Below, piece by piece: positions 25,918 to 35,422 of a DNA stretch of 52,073 nucleotides (position 1 is the stretch's first letter; each line of letters opens with the position of its first letter). The notes beneath the pieces were generated by a model. It was not told the origin of the DNA. It searched no databases and saw only the letters and a program-made list of their open reading frames with translations. Source of the stretch: Spirochaeta cellobiosiphila DSM 17781 (GTDB lineage Bacteria; Spirochaetota; Spirochaetia; DSM-17781); assembly GCF_000426705.1 (NCBI RefSeq), contig NZ_AUFW01000020.1, positions 1 to 52,073 of the forward strand, written 5' to 3'. Made by a program: the position numbers and the translations under genes.

Positions 25918-26196
25918 TTAACCTTTTACAACAAAAAGGTATTTAAGGAGCTCTTTGGTCAACTTTAAGTCTTTTTCAATTTCGATGACAACAGATGGTT
26001 CAATATCTGCTTCAATTAGGTGGTAATGCCCCCTATCCTGCTTTTGAACTTCATAGGCAAGAGATCGTTCTTGCATATCTTCTTCTTTGCTGATAGTAGC
26101 ATTGTTCTTTTCGTAAATTTTCTTAACAGCTTCTAAGCCGTTCTTGTAGGAGTCTCCCTTCGCGTTGAAGACGTAGACAGTTTCGTATTTTCTCAA
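25918..26196 (-). CDS. rpsF: 30S ribosomal protein S6
   Basis: A 92-aa S6: MRKYETVYVF at the start, 'YEVQKQDRGHYHLIEAD'-like middle, and 'IEKDLKLTKELLKYLFV' at the end. It forms the S6-S18 dimer of the 30S platform. First gene of the rpsF-ssb-rpsR-DUF2232-like-rplI-dnaB operon. A strong TTGACA promoter lies about 70 bases upstream. No long leader structure was noticed; some S6 genes carry an S6:S18 leader, which I could not confirm here. Confidence 0.95.
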   Translation of the reverse strand: MRKYETVYVFNAKGDSYKNGLEAVKKIYEKNNATISKEEDMQERSLAYEVQKQDRGHYHLIEADIEPSVVIEIEKDLKLTKELLKYLFVVKG

Positions 26197-26263
26197 AATG
26201 TCTCTCCTCCCTTTGGACTAAATTTCGATCCATATCAACGATACGGATAAAGAGGTGCTCGTA

Positions 26264-26292
26264 AAGTATCACAGGGCAACATTCCATGTCAA
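26264..26292 (-). promoter_or_regulatory. Candidate rpsF operon promoter
   Basis: On the minus strand a perfect TTGACA (26287-26292) is followed by GATACT (26265-26270) at 16 bases, or ATACTT at 17. It is the best promoter-like site in the divergent gap and points toward rpsF. Confidence 0.65.
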
Positions 26293-26334
26293 GATTCCTC
26301 ACGGGCTGTCCGATATAAAGATGAAGGAAGGCTT

Positions 26335-26805
26335 ATGAAAACCACTATTAATTATGAGGAAAACCTTTTCTATATTGATTCTATCATTAAGACAATAGAA
26401 CAAGGATTAACTGTGTCTATCGATACAGAAATCACCTACGAACATATTAAGGCTCAATTTCAATACATAGACCAGGCTCTGGGAAAGATATACTCATCAT
26501 TAGAAGAGACCCCTAATATTAAACAAAAAGCCCTATATATCAAGCTTCTCATAAATGTCAAACTCAACTACATACAACTCTTAGATCGCATTATCACAAA
26601 CAAGTTTGATATGAGTCCTGATTTTGAAGTACAGATGGATACCTACAGATCGATTATTCGCAATCATAAAACGGACATTGATCTGCTGAAAAAGACAATT
26701 AAACAGGACAAGGAGCACTCTCCAGAAGACGTTATATCCAGTGCAGAGCTTGATTTTCTACTTGCTACATCACGGGATAGTGACAACGACACCGCGAGAA
26801 ACTAA
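26335..26805 (+). CDS. Hypothetical helical protein
   Basis: This 156-aa protein is not recognised. It has no signal peptide or membrane segment; it is predicted to be almost all helix with heptad-like spacing (for example 'YIDQALGKIYSSLEE', 'INVKLNYIQLLDRIIT'). A strong ribosome binding site AAGGAAGG precedes the ATG at 26335. A -10-like TATAAA lies upstream. Its last 36 bases overlap the end of the convergent solute-binding-like gene. Divergent to rpsF. Confidence 0.7.
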   Translation: MKTTINYEENLFYIDSIIKTIEQGLTVSIDTEITYEHIKAQFQYIDQALGKIYSSLEETPNIKQKALYIKLLINVKLNYIQLLDRIITNKFDMSPDFEVQMDTYRSIIRNHKTDIDLLKKTIKQDKEHSPEDVISSAELDFLLATSRDSDNDTARN

Positions 26806-27870
26806 TTCCAGATTCTGCCTAACTTGAAGAATCTTATCATACTCCCAATTCCATTCGGCATATTGAAGATTATAAGACATAATACTTCGTTTTAAGTAAG
26901 AGTCTCCTGTCTGAATACTGTCCTCATCTAATGGTTTAACACATAACTTATCTATCAACTGTTGTCTAGTTTTTAACTCTCTCATGTAATCAAGGGTTCT
27001 TTCGACAGCCTTTCTATCACCAGATCCCATCTTCAAGGAAAATCCCATAAACAGGCCTTCCTCTATAGGATTTGGCAGGTTAGTATTTACATACAAAAAC
27101 CATTTCTTTTCATCAAAACCCTCAGCAAGTTCTGCTAAATGAAAGGAAGGTTCCCAGATAGCGACAGATTCTCCCCCTACAATGGAATCATAATATTTTT
27201 TATGTCCATAGGGTGTGTCCAATTCCCAATCTTTTGGCCCGACTTTTTGTAGCGTAGTGATTAAGGATTGCCTTAATGGTCCATCCTGTAACTGCTCAGA
27301 AATAGGATTAATAAGTTCTACGTAATCAGGAACCAATACTTTTCCTTGAGGCATACGCAGTTTATCTACAACATCTAACCATTCAGAGCTTGAGCTAGGA
27401 AATTGCCAGTTAACGCTAGTTTGAAGAGCGATAATGTATGGAGAAAAACCAAGAGGAATGAGTTTATTCCCCCATCGAACGGAGTGAGGTCCTTCAAAAA
27501 CAATATCTTCTGATATAGCAGACACTTTTTGAAGTTTATCCCAATAACGACGGGCCGTTTCCTTTGTTATAAAATAAATAGCCTTTTCATCTATGAAAAC
27601 ACCATGAAATTCTTCGAAATACAAATCCTTCTTAATGGACTTGGCTATACTACTTTTAAAATCTTCAGAGAACAAATTTCGGAATTCTACATCATAATAG
27701 ATAATATAATCAGAATCATCCTCAAAAATATCAGCTTCACTAGCACTGGGAAGTTCTTTATCCCATCGTTTTGGCTGAAGTTGATCTTTTTCTTTTTGTC
27801 CGCCCCCCCATGATAATAAAGCAACAAGAAGGAACAGTACGACAAATGTTGTATTCTTAGAGAGTATCAT
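26770..27870 (-). CDS. Solute-binding-protein-like exported protein with altered lipobox
   Basis: A 366-aa protein with an N-terminal export signal and a body resembling periplasmic extracellular solute-binding proteins: mixed alpha/beta, with 'IALQTSVNWQFPSSSSEWLDV' and 'GESVAIWEPSFHLAE' blocks typical of ligand-binding lobes. The signal would be a lipoprotein type, but the residue that should be the lipidated cysteine is Trp (LLSWGGGQKE, codon TGG in a run of seven G). If the real codon were TGC or TGT it would be a normal spirochaete lipoprotein. No permease genes are next to it. A strong TTGACA (27915-27920, minus strand) lies upstream, with a weak -10. Confidence 0.62.
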   Translation of the reverse strand: MILSKNTTFVVLFLLVALLSWGGGQKEKDQLQPKRWDKELPSASEADIFEDDSDYIIYYDVEFRNLFSEDFKSSIAKSIKKDLYFEEFHGVFIDEKAIYFITKETARRYWDKLQKVSAISEDIVFEGPHSVRWGNKLIPLGFSPYIIALQTSVNWQFPSSSSEWLDVVDKLRMPQGKVLVPDYVELINPISEQLQDGPLRQSLITTLQKVGPKDWELDTPYGHKKYYDSIVGGESVAIWEPSFHLAELAEGFDEKKWFLYVNTNLPNPIEEGLFMGFSLKMGSGDRKAVERTLDYMRELKTRQQLIDKLCVKPLDEDSIQTGDSYLKRSIMSYNLQYAEWNWEYDKILQVRQNLELVSRGVVVTIP

Positions 27871-27939
27871 TTACAGCCCCCTACGACTTTCAGCATGGTA
27901 TTCCAGCAAATTAATGTCAAGAAAGTTTTTTAAAGCTTG

Positions 27940-27969
27940 TTGATTTTCTACCCTAACTATGCGTAAATA
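27940..27969 (+). promoter_or_regulatory. Candidate glucokinase promoter
   Basis: TTGATT (27940-27945) and TAAATA (27964-27969) are separated by 18 bases, followed by the ribosome binding site TAGGAG and the ATG at 27993. The TTGACA of the divergent gene lies about 20 bases to the left, so the two promoters sit back to back. Confidence 0.45.
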
Positions 27970-27992
27970 TCTCATAAATAGGAGCGTTAATT

Positions 27993-29069
27993 ATGAAAAC
28001 CAACTGGTATATTCATGAGAATCATAACTGGGAACACCTTATCATCTCAGGAGATGCAGGTGGTACAAACACCAATATAGCAATTGTAGGTAAAAAGGCA
28101 ACTACTTTTGATATTATCCTGGAGTGTGTTTTCCCTAGTGATGATGTAACAGTGTTTTTAGATACCATTACCAAAACACTGGAAGAATTCAAACTTAAAT
28201 TCCCTGAGTTACCCATATCAGCATGTTGTATCAGTGCAGCAGGAGCTGTTGTCGACAATATATGTCAAATGACAAATCAGGACTGGGCCGTTGATGGTAA
28301 AGCTATCGAAGACAAGCTCTCTATCCCAACTGTTCTTATTAATGATTTTATGGCTATCAGCTATAGTCTTCCCCTTTTAGATATTAATAATCCCAAACAA
28401 ATTGAAATACTTGCTCATCCTGATGGCTCGTATCCAGAAGCCCATGGAAATGTGAGAGCTGTAATGGGAGCCGGAACAGGATTAGGTGTAGGTTTTTCTA
28501 TGGAATATAATAACCAATACATAGCCTGCCCATCAGAGGGGGGACATTCAGATTTTGCCCCTTATGATGAATTAACAACTAGACTTCACACTTATATGAT
28601 TAACAAATACAAGGAAGCTCCCGCATACGAACTTCTTGTATCAGGTCAAGGACTGGTTAATATCTTTCAATTCTTTGTAGAAGAAGAGGAAAAAGGAGAA
28701 CTAAGCCCTGAAGTGAAGGAGATAAAAAACACTCCAGATAGAAATAAGCCGCCACTTATTGCCCAATATGCCGAAAAAGATGCCCTGTGCCTTAAAATCA
28801 TGAATCTTTTTATTGATATATATGGACATGCCGCTGCCAGCTTGAATGCGATTCTTCTCCCTTCAGACGGGTTCTATTTAGCAGGTGGAATTATCTCCAA
28901 GAACTTGAAATACTTCAAAGAGAATTATCAGTTCATGAAGAGTTTTGAAAAGAATTCTGCACCTCACATCAGAGAATTTCTAAGAGATGTTCCCGTTTAT
29001 GTTATAAAAGAATACTCAACAAGCTTATATGGTGCTGCCAACGCAGGATATATCCTTCTACTTCAATAA
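27993..29069 (+). CDS. glk: Glucokinase
   Basis: A 358-aa protein of the bacterial glucokinase family (not ROK). It has the phosphate-binding loop GDAGGTNTN near residue 22-30, the catalytic Asp in 'LINDFMAI' (about 115), 'GAGTGLGVGF' in the nucleotide site and 'LAGGIISKNL' near the C-terminus. It phosphorylates glucose to glucose-6-phosphate with ATP, feeding the PPi-dependent glycolysis suggested by the PPi-PFK gene at 44705. The N-terminal ~18 residues before the first motif are longer than usual. A strong terminator follows. Confidence 0.9.
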   Translation: MKTNWYIHENHNWEHLIISGDAGGTNTNIAIVGKKATTFDIILECVFPSDDVTVFLDTITKTLEEFKLKFPELPISACCISAAGAVVDNICQMTNQDWAVDGKAIEDKLSIPTVLINDFMAISYSLPLLDINNPKQIEILAHPDGSYPEAHGNVRAVMGAGTGLGVGFSMEYNNQYIACPSEGGHSDFAPYDELTTRLHTYMINKYKEAPAYELLVSGQGLVNIFQFFVEEEEKGELSPEVKEIKNTPDRNKPPLIAQYAEKDALCLKIMNLFIDIYGHAAASLNAILLPSDGFYLAGGIISKNLKYFKENYQFMKSFEKNSAPHIREFLRDVPVYVIKEYSTSLYGAANAGYILLLQ

Positions 29070-29079
29070 TTAATTAAAT

Positions 29080-29112
29080 AATAATTGGCTCTATCAGGAG
29101 CCAATTATTTTC
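29080..29112. terminator. Intrinsic terminator between convergent glk and DAHP synthase genes
   Basis: AATAATTGGCTC pairs with GAGCCAATTATT around the loop TATCAG, with T- and A-rich flanks on both strands. It ends glk on the plus strand and the DAHP synthase gene on the minus strand. Confidence 0.88.
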
Positions 29113-29116
29113 CTTG

Positions 29117-30166
29117 TTATGCCAAGTGTAGGACATCATAACTTTCTTGTAATATCCGCTCTGTAGTATCCCAGCTGACACATTCATCGGTAACAGAAAC
29201 ACCATATTTAAGATTTTCAAAACCATTAACAATCTTTTGATTTCCCTCAAAGAGGTTCGATTCCAGCATAAATCCTATAACAGATTTGTGACCATGATTC
29301 CTTTGCGTGATAAGAGACTCTAGTACCCTCTCTTGCCGAACATATTTCTTGCCCGAATTGGCATGACTACAATCGATAACAATTCCTGCTTCACGGCCAA
29401 TCCCATTCATGAGCTGCTCAGCCTGTTCCACCCATTCTTCATAATAATTAGGGCCCCGTTTACCACCACGTAATATAATGTGCCCATACGGATTCCCTTT
29501 TGTTTTATAGACACTGATACGACCTTCTGGATTAACACCTAAAAAAGAATGGGAATGTGCAGAGGATTGGAGAGCATTAACAGCCGCTTCCAGGCTCCCA
29601 TCTGTCCCATTTTTAAAACCAATTGGCATCGACAGTCCACTGGTCAAAGAACGGTGGGTTTGACTCTCAGTGGTTCTGGCACCAATGGCAGCCCAACTAA
29701 TGTATTCTGATATATATTGAGGAACAACATGATCCAGTACTTCTGTAGCCACAGCTAAACCTAATAAGTTAATGTCTTCCAATAAGGATCTTGCAATACG
29801 CAAACCTTTTTCCATCTTATAACTTTCGTCAATATCCGGATCGACTATCAGCCCACGCCACCCTACTGTGGTTCTTGGTTTTTCAAAATAGACGCGCATG
29901 ACAAAAAGGAACTTATCAGACAACTTCTCTTTTAAGTCAGCCAATTTATGAGCATATTCCAAAGCAGCCTTTGGATCATGAATGGAACAGGGGCCGACAA
30001 TAGCCAACATACGATTATCACGACCTTCCAGTATATCAATAATCTCTTTACGCCCTTGTATAACCGAAGATTTAGCTTTGTCCGATATTGGCATCTGTTT
30101 TTTGAGTTCTAGAGGTGATACTAGCTCCTCAATACTTTCTATATTCAAATCTTCTGTCTGGGACAT
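29117..30166 (-). CDS. aroG: 3-deoxy-7-phosphoheptulonate synthase (class I)
   Basis: A 349-aa DAHP synthase of the AroF/G/H class. Diagnostic blocks are GPCSIHDPKAALEYA, 'VMRVYFEKPRTTVGWRGL', 'ARTTESQTHRSLTSGL', 'PIGFKNGTDG' and the metal-site 'DCSHANSGK'. It condenses PEP with erythrose-4-phosphate to start the shikimate pathway. The exact isozyme (and so its feedback amino acid) cannot be told from sequence. GAGGAGAT precedes the start. It diverges from the NagZ-like gene with a 59-base gap. Confidence 0.94.
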   Translation of the reverse strand: MSQTEDLNIESIEELVSPLELKKQMPISDKAKSSVIQGRKEIIDILEGRDNRMLAIVGPCSIHDPKAALEYAHKLADLKEKLSDKFLFVMRVYFEKPRTTVGWRGLIVDPDIDESYKMEKGLRIARSLLEDINLLGLAVATEVLDHVVPQYISEYISWAAIGARTTESQTHRSLTSGLSMPIGFKNGTDGSLEAAVNALQSSAHSHSFLGVNPEGRISVYKTKGNPYGHIILRGGKRGPNYYEEWVEQAEQLMNGIGREAGIVIDCSHANSGKKYVRQERVLESLITQRNHGHKSVIGFMLESNLFEGNQKIVNGFENLKYGVSVTDECVSWDTTERILQESYDVLHLA

Positions 30167-30225
30167 ATGAATCTCCTCTATAATTTATTGATTTTTGAAC
30201 CTAAATGAGTTAAACCTACATTTAT

Positions 30226-31470
30226 ATGCTTCTTAGTCCTAAGCCCCTTAATTTATACTTAATTATATTTGTTGTTACTAGCCTCTTGTCTTCTTGTCGA
30301 TCAACTGCCTCTGAAAATGATCAAAAAGAAATACTACAACCGATACCAGAACCTTTATCCAAAGCAGAACAGGCATTGGCAACTATGAGTCTGGAAGAAA
30401 AAGTAGGTCAGCTCTTCTTTTTGTCTATTCCGATAGATGATAAGGGCCGCAATATCCTCAGCCTTAATGATTTCGTTTTGAATATACTTACATCAATGCA
30501 CCCTGGGGGAATCATTTTATTTAATAATAATATTGATACTCCAGAACAAACATGGCAATTAACACAAGACTTACAGAAGACCTCAGCCTATCCTCTGTTT
30601 ATAGGCATAGATGAAGAGGGAGGAAAAGTCAGTAGACTCTATCACCACCCCAAACTAAAGGTAACGATCTTCCCTGATATGGCTAAAATTGGGATTAAGG
30701 AAAGACCTGATCTCATGTACAAGGTGGGGTCCATACAAGGTAGTGAACTACATGTTCTCGGTATTAATCTGAATATGGCGCCTATTGCGGATATCAACAA
30801 TTACAAAGGCAATCCTATTGGCTTAAGGGCTTTCCACTGGACAGCGGAAAAAGCGGCCCCTCTTGTAGGAGCTTATGTTGAGGGTCTACAGAGTCAAGGA
30901 GTAATGGCGGTGTTGAAACACTTTCCGGGACACGGGGCAACCCAAACCGATAGTCACAGCACTCAAGCCATATCTCCCGTATCCTACAAGACGTTAAAAG
31001 GAAGGGAGTGGCTTCCCTTTAAGTCAGGAGTAGAAAGCGGAGCTGATTGGATAATGATGGGACATCTAACAAACTTCCATCTTGATTCCAGAGGACTTCC
31101 TGGTACTCTATCTCGTCCCATGGTGGATATGATACATCACGATCTTAATTTTGATGGACTTATTGTGTCAGACGCTCTCAATATGGGAGCCATTGTGAAT
31201 AATTACAATCCAGAAGAAGTAGCTTATTATGCTTACCTAGCAGGAATAGATCAGTTTTTAATGCCCTCTAAACCTTTAGAGTCTTATCTCTTTCTCCTAA
31301 AGAAGTTCAAAGACAAACTTCTTTCCGAGGATGACCTAAATAAAAAGGTATTGAAGATTTTGAGAATAAAGGAAAAATGGAAATTATTTAATACACAATC
31401 AAAACCAGACTTTTCAATCCTTAACAGCCAAGACCATCAGGACTTTGTCACGAGCTTAGGCATCAACTGA
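30226..31470 (+). CDS. nagZ: Glycoside hydrolase family 3 lipoprotein, NagZ-like
   Basis: A 414-aa exported protein with a lipobox ending in LLSSC (about Cys24), then a GH3 catalytic domain. The N-acetylglucosaminidase signature KHFPGHG starts at Lys231, the Asp-His acid/base pair is Asp242/His244 in DSH, and the nucleophile is Asp316 in VSDALNMGA. This short single-domain form matches NagZ/YbbD-type enzymes that release N-acetylglucosamine from muropeptides or chitin-like sugars. As a lipoprotein it works on the outside of the inner membrane, unlike the cytosolic E. coli NagZ. No ribosome binding site is seen before the ATG at 30226. Its end overlaps the next, convergent gene by 34 bases. 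Confidence 0.86.
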   Translation: MLLSPKPLNLYLIIFVVTSLLSSCRSTASENDQKEILQPIPEPLSKAEQALATMSLEEKVGQLFFLSIPIDDKGRNILSLNDFVLNILTSMHPGGIILFNNNIDTPEQTWQLTQDLQKTSAYPLFIGIDEEGGKVSRLYHHPKLKVTIFPDMAKIGIKERPDLMYKVGSIQGSELHVLGINLNMAPIADINNYKGNPIGLRAFHWTAEKAAPLVGAYVEGLQSQGVMAVLKHFPGHGATQTDSHSTQAISPVSYKTLKGREWLPFKSGVESGADWIMMGHLTNFHLDSRGLPGTLSRPMVDMIHHDLNFDGLIVSDALNMGAIVNNYNPEEVAYYAYLAGIDQFLMPSKPLESYLFLLKKFKDKLLSEDDLNKKVLKILRIKEKWKLFNTQSKPDFSILNSQDHQDFVTSLGIN

Positions 31471-32981
31471 TGATAGACATCAAGTAAAAGTGGATATTCT
31501 TTAAATCGCTCCATTCTCTGGTTCATCTCCTGTTTCTTGATAATTTCTTCTTTGCAATCAAGAATTCTCTCCTGTACCCACAAAGGATGAGGAATGGATT
31601 TAAAAGTCAGGGGGGTCCCCTGTTGCCCAACAGTCCTTACAATAAGGTCTCCATAATCGAATAATAAAGAACTAAATCCTTTCTTCTGTATCTCCACACT
31701 GACTATCTTATTCAGGTCAAGCTCCTGGATTTCTTCCTTTATCCACAGAGGCTTCTTTTCAATATCCAATAGTCTTTGGGGACCAAGTTCGTATACATCA
31801 TTACGCCAATCTTCCCAGATATACCCTAAAGGAACAAACATCAGGAGTAATACATAGCCATAGGGACGCAAATAGGGAAAGGAAAAGGCGATCCCTCCAT
31901 ATAAAGCTGTAATGATAAGAAAAGGGAGAACCTTGATAAAAAGGTTGAGAAAATGTTTCCGGAAACGAAACGTATTACCATCTATCACCTGCTTCCATGG
32001 TATGAATAAAAAGAAATAAGAATGAAGACGATGGGACTTCCTCCGAAACAATCTCTTTTTTTCTTTTATTGAACGTAAGGGACGCAGCTTCCAATGGTTT
32101 AAGTTAAAATGCTCCTCCATCAATACTCTAATCAATAATCGTTTACGACCTTCAGAATACTGTTCCTCATCTTCCTGCTTCCTCTTAATATGCTGTTGGA
32201 TTTTATCTCCGGAAGCAACAGGAAACATGCTTATATTGTCGTGGGTGTTACTTGTTATAATTTCAAGTCGATTGAGCTTAAACAACTTACACAAAAAGTT
32301 AGGATACCCAAGCTTTAAGGATTGAATATCTGAATAGAGTATTTTACTACCTCTTTTGGTCAGGGGGAAAAGTGATAATTTACTATAATAAAGGACTTTT
32401 TCGTCTAAAGATATATATTCCAAGCCCATAAGAATCCAGCTTACTAAACCTATGAATACACTAGCAGCCAAACAGGACCATTGATAAGCTGAACTATAAA
32501 ATACCGGCTGATCAAAGAAAAGAGGAAGTAAAGAACCTATCACAATAGGAAGAATAGCGAGACCCAAACCCTTAAACCAGAGTATCCATGACCGTTGCAC
32601 CCGCAAAGAAATCTGGGCATCATCTTGTTTTTGATGGAAAACCCTTAAGAGCTTTGCCCTCTGGTATTTATGTTGAGCAACAAAACTATGAAGATTTTTA
32701 AAGGATAAATACGCCAAAGTACAAGCCCCTTTGGATTCAATGGAAACGTCCTCATCTTGTGAATCTAGTAACCAACCCCCTTCTTCAATAAGTATATCAA
32801 GAGAAGAGCTACTGATATGTAATTGTCCCTTGAGAACAAAATAGACCCCATCCAGTCGCTCTCCTGGATATAAAAAAGGACTTGCTTCTTCACACTCTTT
32901 AATAACCCATAGGGACCAAAAAGAATCAGAGACAGACAAATTTAAACTATGCTTGAGTTTCTTCAGGTATTCCACTTCCAT
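31437..32981 (-). CDS. Large membrane protein with cNMP-binding-like N-terminus
   Basis: A 514-aa protein that I do not recognise as a whole. Residues about 30-100 look like a degenerate cyclic-nucleotide-binding beta-roll (YPGERLDGVYFVLKGQLHIS), but the canonical phosphate-binding cassette is not visible. Two pairs of hydrophobic segments (about 138-190 and 350-385) flank cytoplasmic beta-rich parts reminiscent of bacterial PH-like domains (for example 'SKILYSDIQSLKLGYPNF', 'LNKIVSVEIQKKGFSSLLFDYG'). A membrane sensor or scaffold is likely. Divergent to ilvB and overlapping the NagZ-like gene at its end. Confidence 0.68.
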   Translation of the reverse strand: MEVEYLKKLKHSLNLSVSDSFWSLWVIKECEEASPFLYPGERLDGVYFVLKGQLHISSSSLDILIEEGGWLLDSQDEDVSIESKGACTLAYLSFKNLHSFVAQHKYQRAKLLRVFHQKQDDAQISLRVQRSWILWFKGLGLAILPIVIGSLLPLFFDQPVFYSSAYQWSCLAASVFIGLVSWILMGLEYISLDEKVLYYSKLSLFPLTKRGSKILYSDIQSLKLGYPNFLCKLFKLNRLEIITSNTHDNISMFPVASGDKIQQHIKRKQEDEEQYSEGRKRLLIRVLMEEHFNLNHWKLRPLRSIKEKKRLFRRKSHRLHSYFFLFIPWKQVIDGNTFRFRKHFLNLFIKVLPFLIITALYGGIAFSFPYLRPYGYVLLLMFVPLGYIWEDWRNDVYELGPQRLLDIEKKPLWIKEEIQELDLNKIVSVEIQKKGFSSLLFDYGDLIVRTVGQQGTPLTFKSIPHPLWVQERILDCKEEIIKKQEMNQRMERFKEYPLLLDVYHQLMPKLVTKS

Positions 32982-33114
32982 ATTTATAGTGTCGGCATCA
33001 GGAACAATACTGATAATTTGATTTTAAAACGTTTCATTTTGTTAATAATTACAGCTATTTATTCATATTTGTATATTTTTTTGCTTATTTTTATACATAT
33101 ACGAACTTAAAATA

Positions 33115-33142
33115 TTGACTTTGTTATTTTATTGGTTAATAT
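33115..33142 (+). promoter_or_regulatory. Candidate ilvB promoter
   Basis: TTGACT (33115-33120) and TAATAT (33137-33142) are separated by 16 bases and preceded by a very AT-rich stretch (33030-33110) that could act as an UP element. The leader to the GTG start is only about 37 bases, with a GGAGG at 33174-33178. No T-box or peptide attenuator is visible, so control is more likely by a DNA-binding protein. Confidence 0.6.
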
Positions 33143-33185
33143 ATCATATCAAAACAACATACTAACAACACTTGGAGGTTTTTAG

Positions 33186-34898
33186 GTGAAAAAAACAATA
33201 TCCGGTGCGGAAGCAGTCGTAGATGTTATACAACAACAAGGTGTTGAGTACATATTTGGCCTTCCTGGAGGAAATGCCATACCAATATTCGATGCTTTAG
33301 TCGATTCCAACATAAAACTTATCTTAACCAGGCATGAACAGGGTGCTGTTCATATGGCAGATGGATATGCCAGAGCCACTGGTAAGGCGGGAGTGGCTCT
33401 AGTAACTAGTGGTCCAGGTGCAACAAATACCATTACGGGCATACTCACAGCTATGATGGACTCTGTTCCTTTGGTTGTGATCTGTGGACAATCAATCACA
33501 CCCAATCTTGGTTTAGATGCTTTTCAAGAAGCAGATGTAAGCGGAATCAGCTATCCTGTTGTCAAACATTCCTATCTTATAAAAGATGCGAATGACATTC
33601 CCCGTATTTTTCAGGAAGCTTTCCACATAGCCCAAACAGGGCGTCCTGGTCCTGTATTAATAGATCTTCCCAAAGATGTGTCCAGTGCAGAGATAGAACC
33701 TGACTATGAGGAAGATTTTCATTTGCCCGGGTACATCATACCGAAAGAAGGCAATCAGGAAGATATCATCAAAGCAGCAAATCTTTTGAGTAAGGCTCGC
33801 AAACCGGTTCTATTAGTAGGACAAGGAGCCGTTATATCAGGGGCAGCTAAACAAGTAGCCTTTCTTGCAGAACAAATGCAGATACCCATTACGAATACAT
33901 TACTAGGCAAAGGATGCTTTCCTGAGACACATGAACTGAGCTTGGGTATGTTAGGAATGCACGGGACAGCCTATGCAAATAAAGCGGTTGATGATTGTGA
34001 TCTAATCATGTCCATTGGTTCTCGATGGGATGATAGGATTCTAGGCAAGGTAGACGAATTTTGTAAAGACGCTGTTAAGATTCACATTGATATTGATCCT
34101 TCAGAAATAGATAAAATACTAGAAATGGACTGCGCCATTATTGGAGATGCAAAAACAGTTTTAGAAAAAATGGTCCCCCATCTGCAAAAAGGAGATACAG
34201 GCCAATGGGTAAGGCAGATCAAAGCATGGAAAAAGCAGTTCCCTTTAACTTACAAGAAGGAAGGACGATTAAGAGCACAACATGTCATAGACGAGTTCTA
34301 TAAATTAACCAATGGTGAGGCTATCGTGACTACCGATGTGGGGCAACATCAAATGTGGACGGCTCAATTCTATCCTATTACAGAACATCGTCAATGGATG
34401 AGTTCCGGAGGAGCGGGGACAATGGGATATGGATTCCCAGCTGCCGTAGGAGCCCAACTGGCCAGACCTGACAAGGTGGTTATTGCCGTCGTAGGAGATG
34501 GGGGATTCCAAATGACACTCCCAGAACTAGCCACAGCAGCAGTAAACAAGCTACCAATCAAGATTCTCATCATAAACAATGCTTATCTGGGCATGGTTCG
34601 ACAATGGCAGAACATGTTCTACGATAACCGATTAAGTGGAGTAGATTTGGAAGGAAATCCTGATTTTGTTAAGCTTGCTTCAGCTTATGGATGTCGAGGT
34701 TTTAGAATTAAACGTTCGGCTGATGTCAGAAAGGTTCTTAAGCAAGCCCTGGCTTATAATGAAGGTCCTTGTATCATTGATGCCGAAGTATCCAAAGAAG
34801 ATAATGTATTCCCTATGATACCTGCTGGGGCACCGTTGCGGGATATGCTAATCGAACCACCTAAATTCAAATTAGACAAACCAGTAGGAGGAACCTAA
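33186..34898 (+). CDS. ilvB: Acetolactate synthase large subunit
   Basis: A 570-aa thiamine-diphosphate enzyme. The TPP-activating Glu lies in '[18 protein letters not shown]', the '[15 protein letters not shown]' segment follows, and the C-terminal TPP/Mg2+ site is '[16 protein letters not shown]' ending in N-N-A-Y (GDGX-N motif). It condenses pyruvate with pyruvate or 2-ketobutyrate to start valine/leucine or isoleucine synthesis. The start is GTG at 33186, supported by GGAGG. Followed two bases later by the small subunit gene. A catabolic (AlsS) role is unlikely because the regulatory subunit gene is present. Confidence 0.96.
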   Translation: MKKTISGAEAVVDVIQQQGVEYIFGLPGGNAIPIFDALVDSNIKLILTRHEQGAVHMADGYARATGKAGVALVTSGPGATNTITGILTAMMDSVPLVVICGQSITPNLGLDAFQEADVSGISYPVVKHSYLIKDANDIPRIFQEAFHIAQTGRPGPVLIDLPKDVSSAEIEPDYEEDFHLPGYIIPKEGNQEDIIKAANLLSKARKPVLLVGQGAVISGAAKQVAFLAEQMQIPITNTLLGKGCFPETHELSLGMLGMHGTAYANKAVDDCDLIMSIGSRWDDRILGKVDEFCKDAVKIHIDIDPSEIDKILEMDCAIIGDAKTVLEKMVPHLQKGDTGQWVRQIKAWKKQFPLTYKKEGRLRAQHVIDEFYKLTNGEAIVTTDVGQHQMWTAQFYPITEHRQWMSSGGAGTMGYGFPAAVGAQLARPDKVVIAVVGDGGFQMTLPELATAAVNKLPIKILIINNAYLGMVRQWQNMFYDNRLSGVDLEGNPDFVKLASAYGCRGFRIKRSADVRKVLKQALAYNEGPCIIDAEVSKEDNVFPMIPAGAPLRDMLIEPPKFKLDKPVGGT

Positions 34899-34900
34899 GG

Positions 34901-35419
34901 ATGAACAATACACCTAAACACACTATAAGCCTTTTTGTAGCCAATAAACCGGGCGTACTAAATCGAATAGCCCTGGTCTTTAGCCGAAGAGGTTATAACA
35001 TAGACTCCCTGGTTGTATCCCCTTCTAAGAATGACAATTTCAGTCAAATGAATATCGTCGCTTCTGGAGATGAGAGAACTTTGGATCAAATACTGAAACA
35101 ACTTAATAAGTTAGTTGATGTTGTTCATGCGGATGACTACTCAGGAGATACTATTATATCAAAGGAAATGGCTATCATAAAAGTATCCATAGACACAGAA
35201 ACAAGAATGGAAATCCTTCAAGTCGCTCAAGCTTTTGAATGCGAAACAGTTGATTTTACCGATACGACAATATCATTTCTTATTACTGGTGAAACAATTA
35301 AACTTGACTCTGCTGAGAATATTTTCGAGAATTTTGGAATACTTGAAATCATGCGAACCGGACAAGTTATCATGGCACGTGGGAACCGTTTGACAGCTAC
35401 CCCCAAGAAGCATTACTAA
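34901..35419 (+). CDS. ilvN: Acetolactate synthase regulatory (small) subunit
   Basis: This 172-aa protein begins with an ACT domain: 'HTISLFVANKPGVLNRIALVF' and 'RRGYNIDSLVVSPS' are the conserved blocks that bind valine or related effectors. The C-terminal half is the second ALS small-subunit domain. It activates and confers feedback control on the large subunit encoded immediately upstream (two-base gap). No stop or frame problem is seen. Confidence 0.95.
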   Translation: MNNTPKHTISLFVANKPGVLNRIALVFSRRGYNIDSLVVSPSKNDNFSQMNIVASGDERTLDQILKQLNKLVDVVHADDYSGDTIISKEMAIIKVSIDTETRMEILQVAQAFECETVDFTDTTISFLITGETIKLDSAENIFENFGILEIMRTGQVIMARGNRLTATPKKHY

Positions 35420-35422
35420 TTG

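Noticed and set aside
33020-33185. T-box or amino-acid attenuator before ilvB
   Set aside because: The region is simple AT-rich DNA with a promoter and a leader of about 40 bases. No leader peptide or T-box sequence elements were found.
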